6,660 nt of DNA from Candidatus Harrisonbacteria bacterium RIFOXYD1_FULL_40_9 (GCA_001818015.1 MHJO01000022.1:1-6660), one strand, 5' to 3'; counted from the first letter of the stretch, positions 1 through 5,996 are shown. Notes: a model not told the origin generated them from the letters alone. Translations and numbers: made by a program.

Positions 1-411
1 TATGGCTTGATGAGTTGCTCCATCGGGACCCACGGAAATTCCTGCATGCGCGCCCACGATTTTTACATTTGAATCGTTATAAGAAATTGTTGTTCGAATT
101 TGTTCCCAATTTCGTCCCGGAGAAAAGCATGCATACGAAGAAATGAAAGGAATTTTTCCTGATATGCCAAGCCCCGCAGCAATTGTGGCCATATTCTGCT
201 CTGCGACTCCGACTTCAAAAAAACGATCCTTAAATTTCTCAGCAAACTTTTGCGAACGAGTGGATTCCATAAGGTCTGCGCATAATACAACAACATTTTT
301 ATCTTTTTCACCGGCAATCACCAAGCCATCGCCATACCCATCACGAGTGGGCTTCATCTCCTGCTCTGCCTCAAAAATTTGTGGATATAGTGCGAGTTCC
401 GGGTTAATCAT
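1..411 (-). CDS. Transketolase, C-terminal subunit (partial, cut by window edge)
   Basis: Only the first 137 residues are present; the frame is open to position 1 and the 3' part lies outside the window. It is the pyrimidine-binding half of a split transketolase, which pairs with the N-terminal subunit encoded at 929-1783 to move two-carbon units between sugar phosphates using thiamine diphosphate. What shows this: an early CADLMEST segment (44-51), FFEVGVAEQNM (64-74) containing the family's conserved catalytic glutamate (E71), then AAGLGISGKIPFISSYACF (78-96) and a GAHAGISVGPDGATHQA stretch (120-136) typical of transketolase and DXS pyrimidine domains. The start ATG overlaps the TGA of the upstream membrane-protein gene (ATGA, 408-411). 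An AAAGGA lies 8 nt before it, so this is one of the few genes here with a plausible Shine-Dalgarno site. A DXS or pyruvate dehydrogenase beta subunit is less likely given the tktN partner. Confidence 0.93.
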   Translation of the reverse strand, partial: MINPELALYPQIFEAEQEMKPTRDGYGDGLVIAGEKDKNVVVLCADLMESTRSQKFAEKFKDRFFEVGVAEQNMATIAAGLGISGKIPFISSYACFSPGRNWEQIRTTISYNDSNVKIVGAHAGISVGPDGATHQAI

Positions 412-920
412 ATATTTAATCCTTTACTTCTTTCATAATACCTCTGCATAAGCCAGATACTTCCTCCTATTACAAGCACTGCAATAACAAGCCCGACAAA
501 GAATTTCATTTTATCGTCCGTACTATTCCATCCTCGTCCATATCCATAGACGATGCTATAAAGTCCTGCGACCATAATGCCGATGGGCACGCTTTGGCTC
601 ACGAGCGCAGTTTTGAAAAGCAAAAGAAACCCAAAAGCGAACACGAGAATGCCTACAATATTCGCAATAATAAAGAGATTACGATTATACGTTCGTAGTG
701 TCCCACGATATTCTTCTTCTTTTGTACGTTCCTCGGCATAAAACTTATCCATGCACTTAGTGTCTTCGGACTTACATTTCTCATATGCATATGACCGCGC
801 AATGGAAAGAAGATACTCCTCTCGCTCTGGTTCAGGATAAAATGCCTTTATTCCCAGATGAATTAATGCAGTAAGGATAATTGCCGTTGCGATCCCTAAA
901 ATAATATTAATAATCTTCAT
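408..920 (-). CDS. Four-helix membrane protein of unknown function, between the transketolase halves
   Basis: I do not recognise a family. The 170-residue protein has four clear hydrophobic segments, at about 4-26, 82-103, 110-127 and 139-158. Between the first two lies a highly charged stretch (27-80) rich in Glu, Lys and Arg, with two cysteines seven residues apart (C49, C56) that could form a disulfide or bind a metal if exposed outside the cell. TM2-TM4 are close together with short loops, including a YGYGRGW turn (125-131). The C-terminus is basic (QRYYERSKG). There is no recognisable enzymatic motif. The gene lies 8 nt after the transketolase N-subunit stop and overlaps the C-subunit start by 4 nt, so it is probably co-transcribed and translated with them. 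No Shine-Dalgarno precedes the start; a TATAAT abuts the ATG directly, too close to act as a promoter for this start. A role in sugar or ion transport or in membrane anchoring would be a guess. Confidence 0.8.
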   Translation of the reverse strand: MKIINIILGIATAIILTALIHLGIKAFYPEPEREEYLLSIARSYAYEKCKSEDTKCMDKFYAEERTKEEEYRGTLRTYNRNLFIIANIVGILVFAFGFLLLFKTALVSQSVPIGIMVAGLYSIVYGYGRGWNSTDDKMKFFVGLVIAVLVIGGSIWLMQRYYERSKGLNI

Positions 921-928
921 ATTATAAG

Positions 929-1783
929 TTATTGATGTTCTGATTTAATACGGCCTCTTAATGTCCTTAATTCATGGAGCGCATCTTTCCCCTCATTCGC
1001 CGTCGGGGGCTTTCCGTGCCACAAGTAATCACGCTCCATAAAACTTACTCCCTTCCCCGGAATCGTATGAGCAATAATGACCGTGGGCTTTTCATATATT
1101 GCCTGCGCTTCTTTTACCGCATCAACAAACTCCTCAATATTATGCCCATCGGTTTCTGTGACATGCCAATTAAACGATTCGTATTTGTCTCGCAATGATT
1201 CAAGAGGCATTATGTCTTCTGTATATCCATCAATTTGAATGTTGTTCCGATCAATAACGCCTATTAGATTATTGAGCCTATTCTTTCCCGCAAACATAAC
1301 TGCTTCCCATATATTTCCTGAATTATGCTCTCCATCGGACATAAGACAATATACTCGATATTTCTTTTTATCGAGCCTCGCAGCAAGCGCAACTCCTATT
1401 GCCTGAGAAAGTCCCGATCCTAAAGGGCCAGAGGTAGTTTCTACTCCTGGAAGTGCAGTCCGATGAGGATGACCCTGAAGACGAGTATTGAGCTTTCTTA
1501 ATGTTCTTAATTCCTCAAGAGGAAAATATCCAACACGAGCCATTGCAGCATAGCGAACCGGACAAATATGGCCATTCGAAAGAATTAATCGGTCACGATC
1601 GGGCCATAAAGGCTTCTTCGGGTCGTGATTTAAAATATGGAAATAAAAGGCAGTAAAAATATCGGCCATTCCAAGAGGCCCGGCAGAATGCCCAGACCCT
1701 GCCTCAACAAGCATTTCTATGATATCTCGACGAACACGACTTGCCATGTCCTCGAGAAATTTAAGTTTCTTTTCTTGAAGCAT
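929..1783 (-). CDS. Transketolase, N-terminal subunit (thiamine diphosphate-binding)
   Basis: This 284-residue protein matches the usual length of stand-alone N-terminal transketolase subunits. It binds the diphosphate and magnesium of thiamine diphosphate and, with the C-terminal subunit started at 411, catalyses the ketol transfers of the non-oxidative pentose phosphate pathway. Visible motifs in order: GSGHSAGPLG (29-38) with the conserved His; RLILSNGHICPVRYA (65-79); LQGHPHR (102-108); PGVETTSGPLGSGLSQAIGVA (112-132); and the ThDP motif beginning SDGE (149-152), running through E160 to DRNNIQIDG (178-186). Glycine is replaced by Ser in GDG, which also occurs in split transketolases. WHGKPP (255-260) near the end carries a further conserved His. 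The start lies 3 nt after the epimerase stop, with no Shine-Dalgarno, which suggests coupled translation. The two transketolase halves are not adjacent: a membrane-protein gene separates them. Confidence 0.95.
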   Translation of the reverse strand: MLQEKKLKFLEDMASRVRRDIIEMLVEAGSGHSAGPLGMADIFTAFYFHILNHDPKKPLWPDRDRLILSNGHICPVRYAAMARVGYFPLEELRTLRKLNTRLQGHPHRTALPGVETTSGPLGSGLSQAIGVALAARLDKKKYRVYCLMSDGEHNSGNIWEAVMFAGKNRLNNLIGVIDRNNIQIDGYTEDIMPLESLRDKYESFNWHVTETDGHNIEEFVDAVKEAQAIYEKPTVIIAHTIPGKGVSFMERDYLWHGKPPTANEGKDALHELRTLRGRIKSEHQ

Positions 1784-1786
1784 AGA

Positions 1787-2437
1787 TTAGATTATCTTTA
1801 ACTCACGATACGCGTTTACCGGATTTTGAGCTTTAAGAATATATGACGCTGAAACAATGATGTTCGCACCTCTTTCCTTGGACCACTTGGCGTTTTCTCT
1901 ATTGATTCCTCCATCTACTTCAATTGTAGCATCAGATCTTTTCTCTCTCAAAAACGCAATTGTTTCGAGAACTTTTTTATTAAATACTTGGCCTGATTCA
2001 CCTGGAGCAACTGCGAGCGTCTGAAAATAAGCACATTGATTAATGTAAGGCTCAAGTGCTTTAGGTGGAGTTATGGAAGTAATTGCAAGCATACAATCAA
2101 TATTCCGTGTATCGCATTCATCTTTTATAGACTCAAAAGTATTAAATGAAAGTGTTTCTATGTGAATAATCATTCGTTTTACGAAAGATAACGCGATCCA
2201 CTCGGCTATGTGTGTTTCTGGATAATCCACCATCAAATGAATCTCGACATTGATAGCTTTATTCTCTAATAGTGTTTTTATTTCATCGGGAGTTCCCCAT
2301 GATTTCACCGCATTAAAAGTGCCATTTGAGACATCAATGTGAGTCCATAAATTTTCTTCACGAAGCGAAGCAATAATCTCAAGACTCTTCTTTGCTTCTT
2401 CATATGATCGCGCATTAATTGCAGGAATTACTATCAT
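1787..2437 (-). CDS. rpe: Ribulose-phosphate 3-epimerase, divergent
   Basis: The 216-residue protein is predicted to be a TIM barrel that interconverts ribulose 5-phosphate and xylulose 5-phosphate. The residues that hold the metal and do acid/base chemistry in known epimerases are all present: H33 and D35 in THIDV, H67 in EIHLMVDYPE, and D175 in IEVDGGIN. The phosphate-binding part reads VAPGESGQVF (143-152), close to the usual VNPGFGGQ. It is otherwise unusual: the normal PSILSAD start is replaced by IPAINAR (4-10), and the DVMDGxFVPN block is DVSNGTFNAV (35-44), losing the second Asp. This divergent form could have shifted substrate preference, for example toward another ketose phosphate, but the intact metal site and the neighbouring rpiB and transketolase genes favour an epimerase. 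Its ATG overlaps the rpiB TGA (ATGA, 2434-2437). Confidence 0.85.
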   Translation of the reverse strand: MIVIPAINARSYEEAKKSLEIIASLREENLWTHIDVSNGTFNAVKSWGTPDEIKTLLENKAINVEIHLMVDYPETHIAEWIALSFVKRMIIHIETLSFNTFESIKDECDTRNIDCMLAITSITPPKALEPYINQCAYFQTLAVAPGESGQVFNKKVLETIAFLREKRSDATIEVDGGINRENAKWSKERGANIIVSASYILKAQNPVNAYRELKII

Positions 2438-2886
2438 GCTTTTTCTATTTTATTGATGCGCCTTACATGACGCTCTTCGCCCGAAAAAGAGGTAGTGAGC
2501 CAGAGCGATATCGCACGCAACGCCTCATCTTCTTTTAAGAATCGCGCACCCAAAGAAAGTATATTTGCATTATTATGCTCACGAGAAAGAGCGATAATCT
2601 CAAGTGATCCGCCATAATATACTGCCGCCCTTACCCCCCTATATCGATTCGCAACCATTGCCTCTCCTTCTCCTGAACCACCAAAAATAATACCGCGAAC
2701 ATTTTCTTGATCTCGAGCAATATTTACTGCGGCTTTATGAATAAAATCAGGATAGTCATCCTTTTCGTCAGATTCGGCGGGACCACAGTCTTTTATGGTA
2801 TGTCCTTTTTCTATGAGAAACTTTTTTACTTTCTCTTTAAGCTCGAAGCCTGCATGATCTCCTGCAAGATAAATAATCATATGCAT
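2434..2886 (-). CDS. rpiB: Ribose-5-phosphate isomerase B
   Basis: The 150-residue protein belongs to the RpiB/LacAB family and should interconvert ribose 5-phosphate and ribulose 5-phosphate. The N-terminus has YLAGDHAGFELK (6-17), with the Asp-His pair of the family. The active-site loop reads FGGSGEGEAM (68-77): the cysteine used as base by E. coli RpiB (ICGTG) is Gly here, while a Glu is present at E75, as in the mycobacterial type (GGSGNGE), which uses that Glu. SREHNNANILSLGARF (101-116) is the second conserved block. Two in-frame ATGs (2886 and 2880) are possible; the second gives MIIYLAGDHAG, closer to the usual N-terminus. The gene starts 4 nt after the CapA-like gene and ends in a 4-nt overlap with rpe, consistent with a coupled pair supplying transketolase substrates. 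Confidence 0.95.
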   Translation of the reverse strand: MHMIIYLAGDHAGFELKEKVKKFLIEKGHTIKDCGPAESDEKDDYPDFIHKAAVNIARDQENVRGIIFGGSGEGEAMVANRYRGVRAAVYYGGSLEIIALSREHNNANILSLGARFLKEDEALRAISLWLTTSFSGEERHVRRINKIEKA

Positions 2887-2890
2887 TCAA

Positions 2891-3958
2891 TTATAGATCA
2901 ATTGGAGTAGTTACTGAATATGGCTGAAACGTATCTGAAATTCTTATTGTAATGGGCTCTATGTGAACAATTTTCTTTTTTTGTATAGTAGCTTTCACCA
3001 TAAGCCCCTCCATGGTTTCTTTTGAAAAGTCTTGATCAAATATAAAATTTCCAAGACTATATATAATCACTCCACTCTTATATCTTTCAATTTCTTGCAC
3101 GACGTGCGGATGATGTCCTACGATCAAATCTGCTCCTGCGTCAATAAGATCGCGCGCAATCTTTTGCTGATTTCCATCTGAATGATTTTGATATTCATTT
3201 CCCCAATGAAACGAAATAATAACTAAATGAATCCCTTCTGACTTAAGCCTTTGAATAACGTTATGGACTTTTTCTGTTTCAAATGTACTAATTCCGGGAT
3301 TTTCTCCTCGCGCTTCAAGGCTTCGCGGATAAAGATTTGTGTACGCAAGAAAAGCAATTTTTGTTCCTTTTAAATCGAATATATGATGTTCATTTGCCTT
3401 CTCTTCATTCTTTCCTGCTCCAATGCCCTTAATACCATTGCTCTCCAGAATTTCTCTTGTATCAGTAAGCGCATCTCTTCCCCAATCCCATATGTGATTA
3501 TTTGCAAGAGAAAGAATATCAAAGCCAGCAAATTGGAGCCCCTCTACAACCCTCGGCTTTGCACGAAAGGAATATATACTTCCCTGATTCGCACCACGAT
3601 TTGAAATTGGTCCTTCTAAGTTCCCAAATACCATATCTGCTTTTAATAATTCTTCTGCGATAAGCGCAAATGGATAACGAGCATCATTCTTCCGCTTCTC
3701 AATCATCTTTCCCACGCTTCGAGAGAGCATGATATCGCCCACAAAAATAAGTTCGTAAGCTTTATTTTCTTTACGAGCACGATTTGAAGCTTTTAACTGA
3801 TTAAGAACACCATACAAGCTATCTCCTGAATTACGAATATGTTCTAACTCTTTATAAAATTCAGTTCTGTAACGCAAAAAAAGTCCTCCAAAAACTGCAA
3901 CAATAACGCAGAAGATGATGAGGTTATATTTTGAGAAATTGGGCAACTTTCGTAACAT
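2891..3958 (-). CDS. CapA-like (PGA_cap) metallophosphatase-fold protein, membrane-anchored
   Basis: The 355-residue protein belongs to the family of poly-gamma-glutamate synthesis protein CapA/PgsA, a calcineurin-like metallophosphatase fold. The basic N-terminus (R3, K4, K10) precedes one hydrophobic helix at about 12-29, with no lipobox, so it is probably an N-terminal anchor with the domain outside the membrane. Family motifs follow in order: FVGDIMLSRSVG (72-83), FGNLEGPIS (111-119), LANNHIWDWG (151-160), HWGNEYQ (251-257), VGHHPHVVQ (280-288) and YSLGNFIFDQ (300-309). These carry the metal-binding Asp, Asn and His residues. No capB or capC genes are nearby, so polyglutamate synthesis is not implied; the fold may act on cell-envelope polymers. 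The start overlaps the GAPDH 3' end by 35 nt in another frame and has no Shine-Dalgarno; the Arg/Lys-then-helix N-terminus supports this start. Confidence 0.9.
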   Translation of the reverse strand: MLRKLPNFSKYNLIIFCVIVAVFGGLFLRYRTEFYKELEHIRNSGDSLYGVLNQLKASNRARKENKAYELIFVGDIMLSRSVGKMIEKRKNDARYPFALIAEELLKADMVFGNLEGPISNRGANQGSIYSFRAKPRVVEGLQFAGFDILSLANNHIWDWGRDALTDTREILESNGIKGIGAGKNEEKANEHHIFDLKGTKIAFLAYTNLYPRSLEARGENPGISTFETEKVHNVIQRLKSEGIHLVIISFHWGNEYQNHSDGNQQKIARDLIDAGADLIVGHHPHVVQEIERYKSGVIIYSLGNFIFDQDFSKETMEGLMVKATIQKKKIVHIEPITIRISDTFQPYSVTTPIDL

Positions 3959-4964
3959 GCTGCACTAATGTCGTGACATATCCCCACTCGTTGTCATACC
4001 ACGAAAGCACTTTCACCAAATCGCCATCAATTACTTTTGTGTATTGAAGGTCAACGATTGCGCCATAAGATTCTCCAATAATATCCGATGAAACAATCTG
4101 ATCTTCAGTTACTTTTAGAATATCCTTCCAACGAGGCTCGAGTGCGGCACTCTTCAAGATAGAATTCACTTCTTCGACTGTCGTAGATCGAGAGGCAATA
4201 AAAGTAAGGTCAGCAAGAGAGCCTGTGATAACAGGAACTCTATATGCAAGCCCATCAAATTTACCTTCTAAGTTTTTTACCGCCCGTGTCACAGAGATTG
4301 CCGCGCCTGTAAATGAAGGTGAAATATTTGCTGCCGCCGCACGTCCTCGCCTGAAATCATGTCCTTTTGTGGGCCCATCGACAAGATTCTGTGTTGCCGT
4401 ATAGCCATGAACTGTTGCAAGCAATGCCTTCTTCACTCCAATCGTCTCGCTCATAATAGCCGCCACAGGATGCGTGGCATTTGTAGTACATGAACCATTC
4501 GACGTTATAAGGCAATTTTTTAACTCAAATTCGTTTACTCCCATAAGCACGGTTTTCGCATCTACTTGCTCGTCATCCTTCGCGGGAGCAGTAATGATCA
4601 CTCGTTTTGCTCCTGCTTCTATATGAGCACGAGCTTTCTCGAATGACTCAAATACGCCACTTGATTCAACGACAATATCAATCTTCAATTTCTCCCAAGG
4701 AAGATTTTCTGCTTCTTTTTCTTCGATCACCTGAATCTTTTTTCCACCCACAATAAGTTCGCCACCATTTCCGCTTGTATTTCGAGAAAAAGTAATTTCC
4801 TTTTCAAATACTCTGTAGACCGAATCATACTTGAGAAGATATGCAAGATTCTCAATGTCGCCTAAATCATTAATCGCGACAATTGTAATATCTTTTCGGC
4901 CAAAAGCCTGCCTAAAAAATAATCTTCCAATCCTTCCAAAACCATTAATTGCTACACGTGTCAT
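3924..4964 (-). CDS. gap: Type I glyceraldehyde-3-phosphate dehydrogenase
   Basis: The enzyme oxidises and phosphorylates glyceraldehyde 3-phosphate to 1,3-bisphosphoglycerate with NAD. I chose the ATG at 4964, which gives 346 residues beginning MTRVAINGFGRIGR, the usual family N-terminus. An ATG at 5021 would add 19 residues with no counterpart in the family. Visible motifs: INGFGRIGR Rossmann loop (6-14), AINDL with D33 (an Asp here usually means NAD preference), ESSGVF, SNGSCTTN with the catalytic Cys (C159), TVHGYTATQ with the catalytic His (H186), the substrate-phosphate region VDGPTKGHDFRRGR, then SPSFTGAA, and WYDNEWGY (322-329). The second Cys of the common SCTTNC is Ala. It lies in the middle of the leftward run but has its own upstream -10 box. 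Together with the pentose phosphate genes downstream, it would carry triose phosphate into lower glycolysis. Confidence 0.97.
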   Translation of the reverse strand: MTRVAINGFGRIGRLFFRQAFGRKDITIVAINDLGDIENLAYLLKYDSVYRVFEKEITFSRNTSGNGGELIVGGKKIQVIEEKEAENLPWEKLKIDIVVESSGVFESFEKARAHIEAGAKRVIITAPAKDDEQVDAKTVLMGVNEFELKNCLITSNGSCTTNATHPVAAIMSETIGVKKALLATVHGYTATQNLVDGPTKGHDFRRGRAAAANISPSFTGAAISVTRAVKNLEGKFDGLAYRVPVITGSLADLTFIASRSTTVEEVNSILKSAALEPRWKDILKVTEDQIVSSDIIGESYGAIVDLQYTKVIDGDLVKVLSWYDNEWGYVTTLVQHVTKVAQFLKI

Positions 4965-4969
4965 GTGTT

Positions 4970-4978
4970 TATTATATC
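4970..4978 (-). promoter_or_regulatory. Putative leaderless promoter (-10) for GAPDH
   Basis: On the minus strand this reads GATATAATA, containing a perfect TATAAT (4971-4976) followed by exactly 6 nt and the GAPDH ATG. Transcription normally starts about 6-7 nt after the -10, so the RNA would begin at or next to the start codon. There is no Shine-Dalgarno and no convincing -35 hexamer at 16-18 nt. The same 9-mer at the same spacing precedes the methyltransferase gene. The site lies in a 53-nt gap after the DUF192 stop. Confidence 0.6.
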
Positions 4979-5017
4979 CCGTTAATGAATAAAAGAAATC
5001 CTTAATATGATCTATTA

Positions 5018-5476
5018 TCATCTCTTGAATTGTACTGTATCCTCAATACCTATTCCAAGTTCACGTACTCTGCCCGCATTCACCTCAAGAACCATATCCG
5101 CCGGTTCCTTGGGGGAATATACACGACGCGGGAAGAAGAACGACTCGGGACGCACATTCTCTGTAATATCAATAATTCTGCCATTGCGAATCCATATAAA
5201 ATCGAGAGGAAAGTTCATCCCACGCATCCAGAATGAATATGTGTTCGGAGTATTAAACACAAAAAGCATTCCGCTTTCATTATGAAGCGTTTTTCGATAC
5301 GAAAGACCTCGCGCACGAGAAAATAGCGTGCGAGCAACTTCCACGCGCAATACATGTGAGCCTATCTCGATATCTCTCACTTCACGAATATCACTGCGCT
5401 TCAATACAAGCCAAAGAATCACAACTCCGCATAAAAATATAAAAAGCAAGATCGCGAAAAGAAAAGAAATTTTCAT
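5018..5476 (-). CDS. DUF192 family protein with N-terminal membrane anchor
   Basis: The 152-residue protein has a hydrophobic helix at about 3-25 followed by a basic residue pair (K26, R27). This suggests an anchor or uncleaved signal with the domain outside the cytoplasm. The DUF192 domain follows: the start of the fold around EIGSHVLRVEVART (37-50), then RARGLSYRKTL (54-64), GMLFVF (69-74), FWMRGMNFPLDFIWI (82-96), GRIIDI (99-104) and PADMVLEVNAGRV (125-137), all typical of the family. The biochemical function of DUF192 proteins is not established as far as I know, so none is assigned. The start overlaps the methyltransferase TGA (ATGA, 5473-5476), with no Shine-Dalgarno, so it is probably translated by coupling. 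Its own TGA overlaps an ATG at 5021 that is in frame with GAPDH. Confidence 0.92.
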   Translation of the reverse strand: MKISFLFAILLFIFLCGVVILWLVLKRSDIREVRDIEIGSHVLRVEVARTLFSRARGLSYRKTLHNESGMLFVFNTPNTYSFWMRGMNFPLDFIWIRNGRIIDITENVRPESFFFPRRVYSPKEPADMVLEVNAGRVRELGIGIEDTVQFKR

Positions 5477-5943
5477 GGATAGAGAAATCGAAACACCACA
5501 ATCCCGAATGCAACCGCAACATTTAATGACTCTTTCTTTCCGTGCATCGGTATTTCTATTATATGATGCACTACATGCAATATCGACTGAGAAATGCCTC
5601 GCACTTCATCCCCCACAATAAGAGCCACATTCGAATGATCCTCTATTTGCTCCATCTTGTGAAATGGCATTGATTGCTTTGACTGTTCGATTGCGTAAAT
5701 CACAAAACCATCGCTTTTTAAATCTCGAATCAAAGAAACTATGCTTTTCACTTTCTCCCACGATACTGAATGCTCCGCTCCCAAAGAGACTTTCGTGAGA
5801 TTGGTATTTTCTCTACTGAAACGATCTATGGGAGCAGGAGTAATTCCACAAAGATAGAGCTTTGTGATGCCCGCCGCATCAGCAGTGCGAAAAATCGATC
5901 CTACATTATGCGAACTTCGAATATTTTGCAAAACTGCAACCAT
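5473..5943 (-). CDS. SpoU/TrmH-family RNA 2'-O-methyltransferase, single domain
   Basis: The 156-residue protein is a minimal SPOUT (alpha/beta-knot) methyltransferase that uses S-adenosylmethionine to methylate a ribose in tRNA or rRNA. All three SpoU motifs are visible. Motif 1 is NIRSSHNVGSIFRTADAAGI (7-26) with N13 and R19. Motif 2 is VALIVGDEVRGIS (106-118). Motif 3 is IEIPMHGKKESLNVAVAFG (129-147), which forms the knot and part of the cofactor pocket. It lacks the N-terminal substrate-binding domain of RlmB and TrmH, so it resembles TrmL-sized members, but the RNA target cannot be read from the sequence. It is the first gene of the leftward run. A -10 box lies 6 nt before its ATG and no Shine-Dalgarno is present. 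Confidence 0.93.
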   Translation of the reverse strand: MVAVLQNIRSSHNVGSIFRTADAAGITKLYLCGITPAPIDRFSRENTNLTKVSLGAEHSVSWEKVKSIVSLIRDLKSDGFVIYAIEQSKQSMPFHKMEQIEDHSNVALIVGDEVRGISQSILHVVHHIIEIPMHGKKESLNVAVAFGIVVFRFLYP

Positions 5944-5954
5944 ACGCCTATTAT
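5926..5954 (+). promoter_or_regulatory. Putative -35/-10 promoter for the HAD hydrolase gene
   Basis: TTGCAA (5926-5931, four of six bases matching TTGACA) is followed by a 17-nt spacer and TATTAT (5949-5954, five of six matching TATAAT). Transcription would start near 5961, giving a leader of about 35 nt that contains the Shine-Dalgarno site. The -35 lies inside the first codons of the methyltransferase gene, and the -10 overlaps that gene's own -10 on the other strand. Confidence 0.5.
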
Positions 5955-5958
5955 ATCA
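5950..5958 (-). promoter_or_regulatory. Putative leaderless extended -10 promoter for the methyltransferase gene
   Basis: The minus strand reads TGATATAAT, a full extended -10 (TGn plus TATAAT), with 6 nt between the hexamer (5950-5955) and the ATG at 5943. No -35 hexamer is visible at 16-18 nt, as expected for an extended -10 promoter. The start point would fall on or next to the ATG, which gives a leaderless mRNA for the whole leftward operon. Confidence 0.65.
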
Positions 5959-5983
5959 AAAGCGCATATGTTCTTTTATAAAA

Positions 5984-5988
5984 AGGAG
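5984..5988 (+). promoter_or_regulatory. Shine-Dalgarno site of the HAD hydrolase gene
   Basis: AGGAG, preceded by a run of A, lies 8 nt before the ATG at 5997. It is the strongest ribosome binding site in the window and fixes the start at 5997 rather than at the in-frame ATG at 6006. Confidence 0.75.
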
Positions 5989-5996
5989 TGGTGTAG

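Noticed and set aside
143..451. Plus-strand open frame of 102 codons opposite the transketolase C-subunit
   Set aside because: It lies antisense to a gene with clear transketolase motifs, its translation shows no domain, and it has no promoter or ribosome site; it is a shadow frame.
921..926. TATAAT directly before the membrane-protein ATG as a promoter
   Set aside because: With no spacing, transcription would start inside the gene and no later in-frame start is suitable; probably chance in AT-rich sequence.
2891..3958. CapA-like gene as evidence of a poly-gamma-glutamate capsule locus
   Set aside because: No capB, capC or capE partner is present and the neighbours are carbon metabolism genes; family membership alone does not show capsule synthesis.
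4965..5021. 19-residue N-terminal extension of GAPDH as the main start
   Set aside because: The family begins right at the INGFGRIGR strand, and the -10 box lies inside the extension, so the shorter protein is the better annotation; the alternative is kept only as a finding.
408..5476. Possible UGA-recoded genetic code, as in some Patescibacteria
   Set aside because: TGA ends the membrane protein, rpiB, DUF192 and methyltransferase genes exactly at their expected ends, in ATGA overlaps with the next start.
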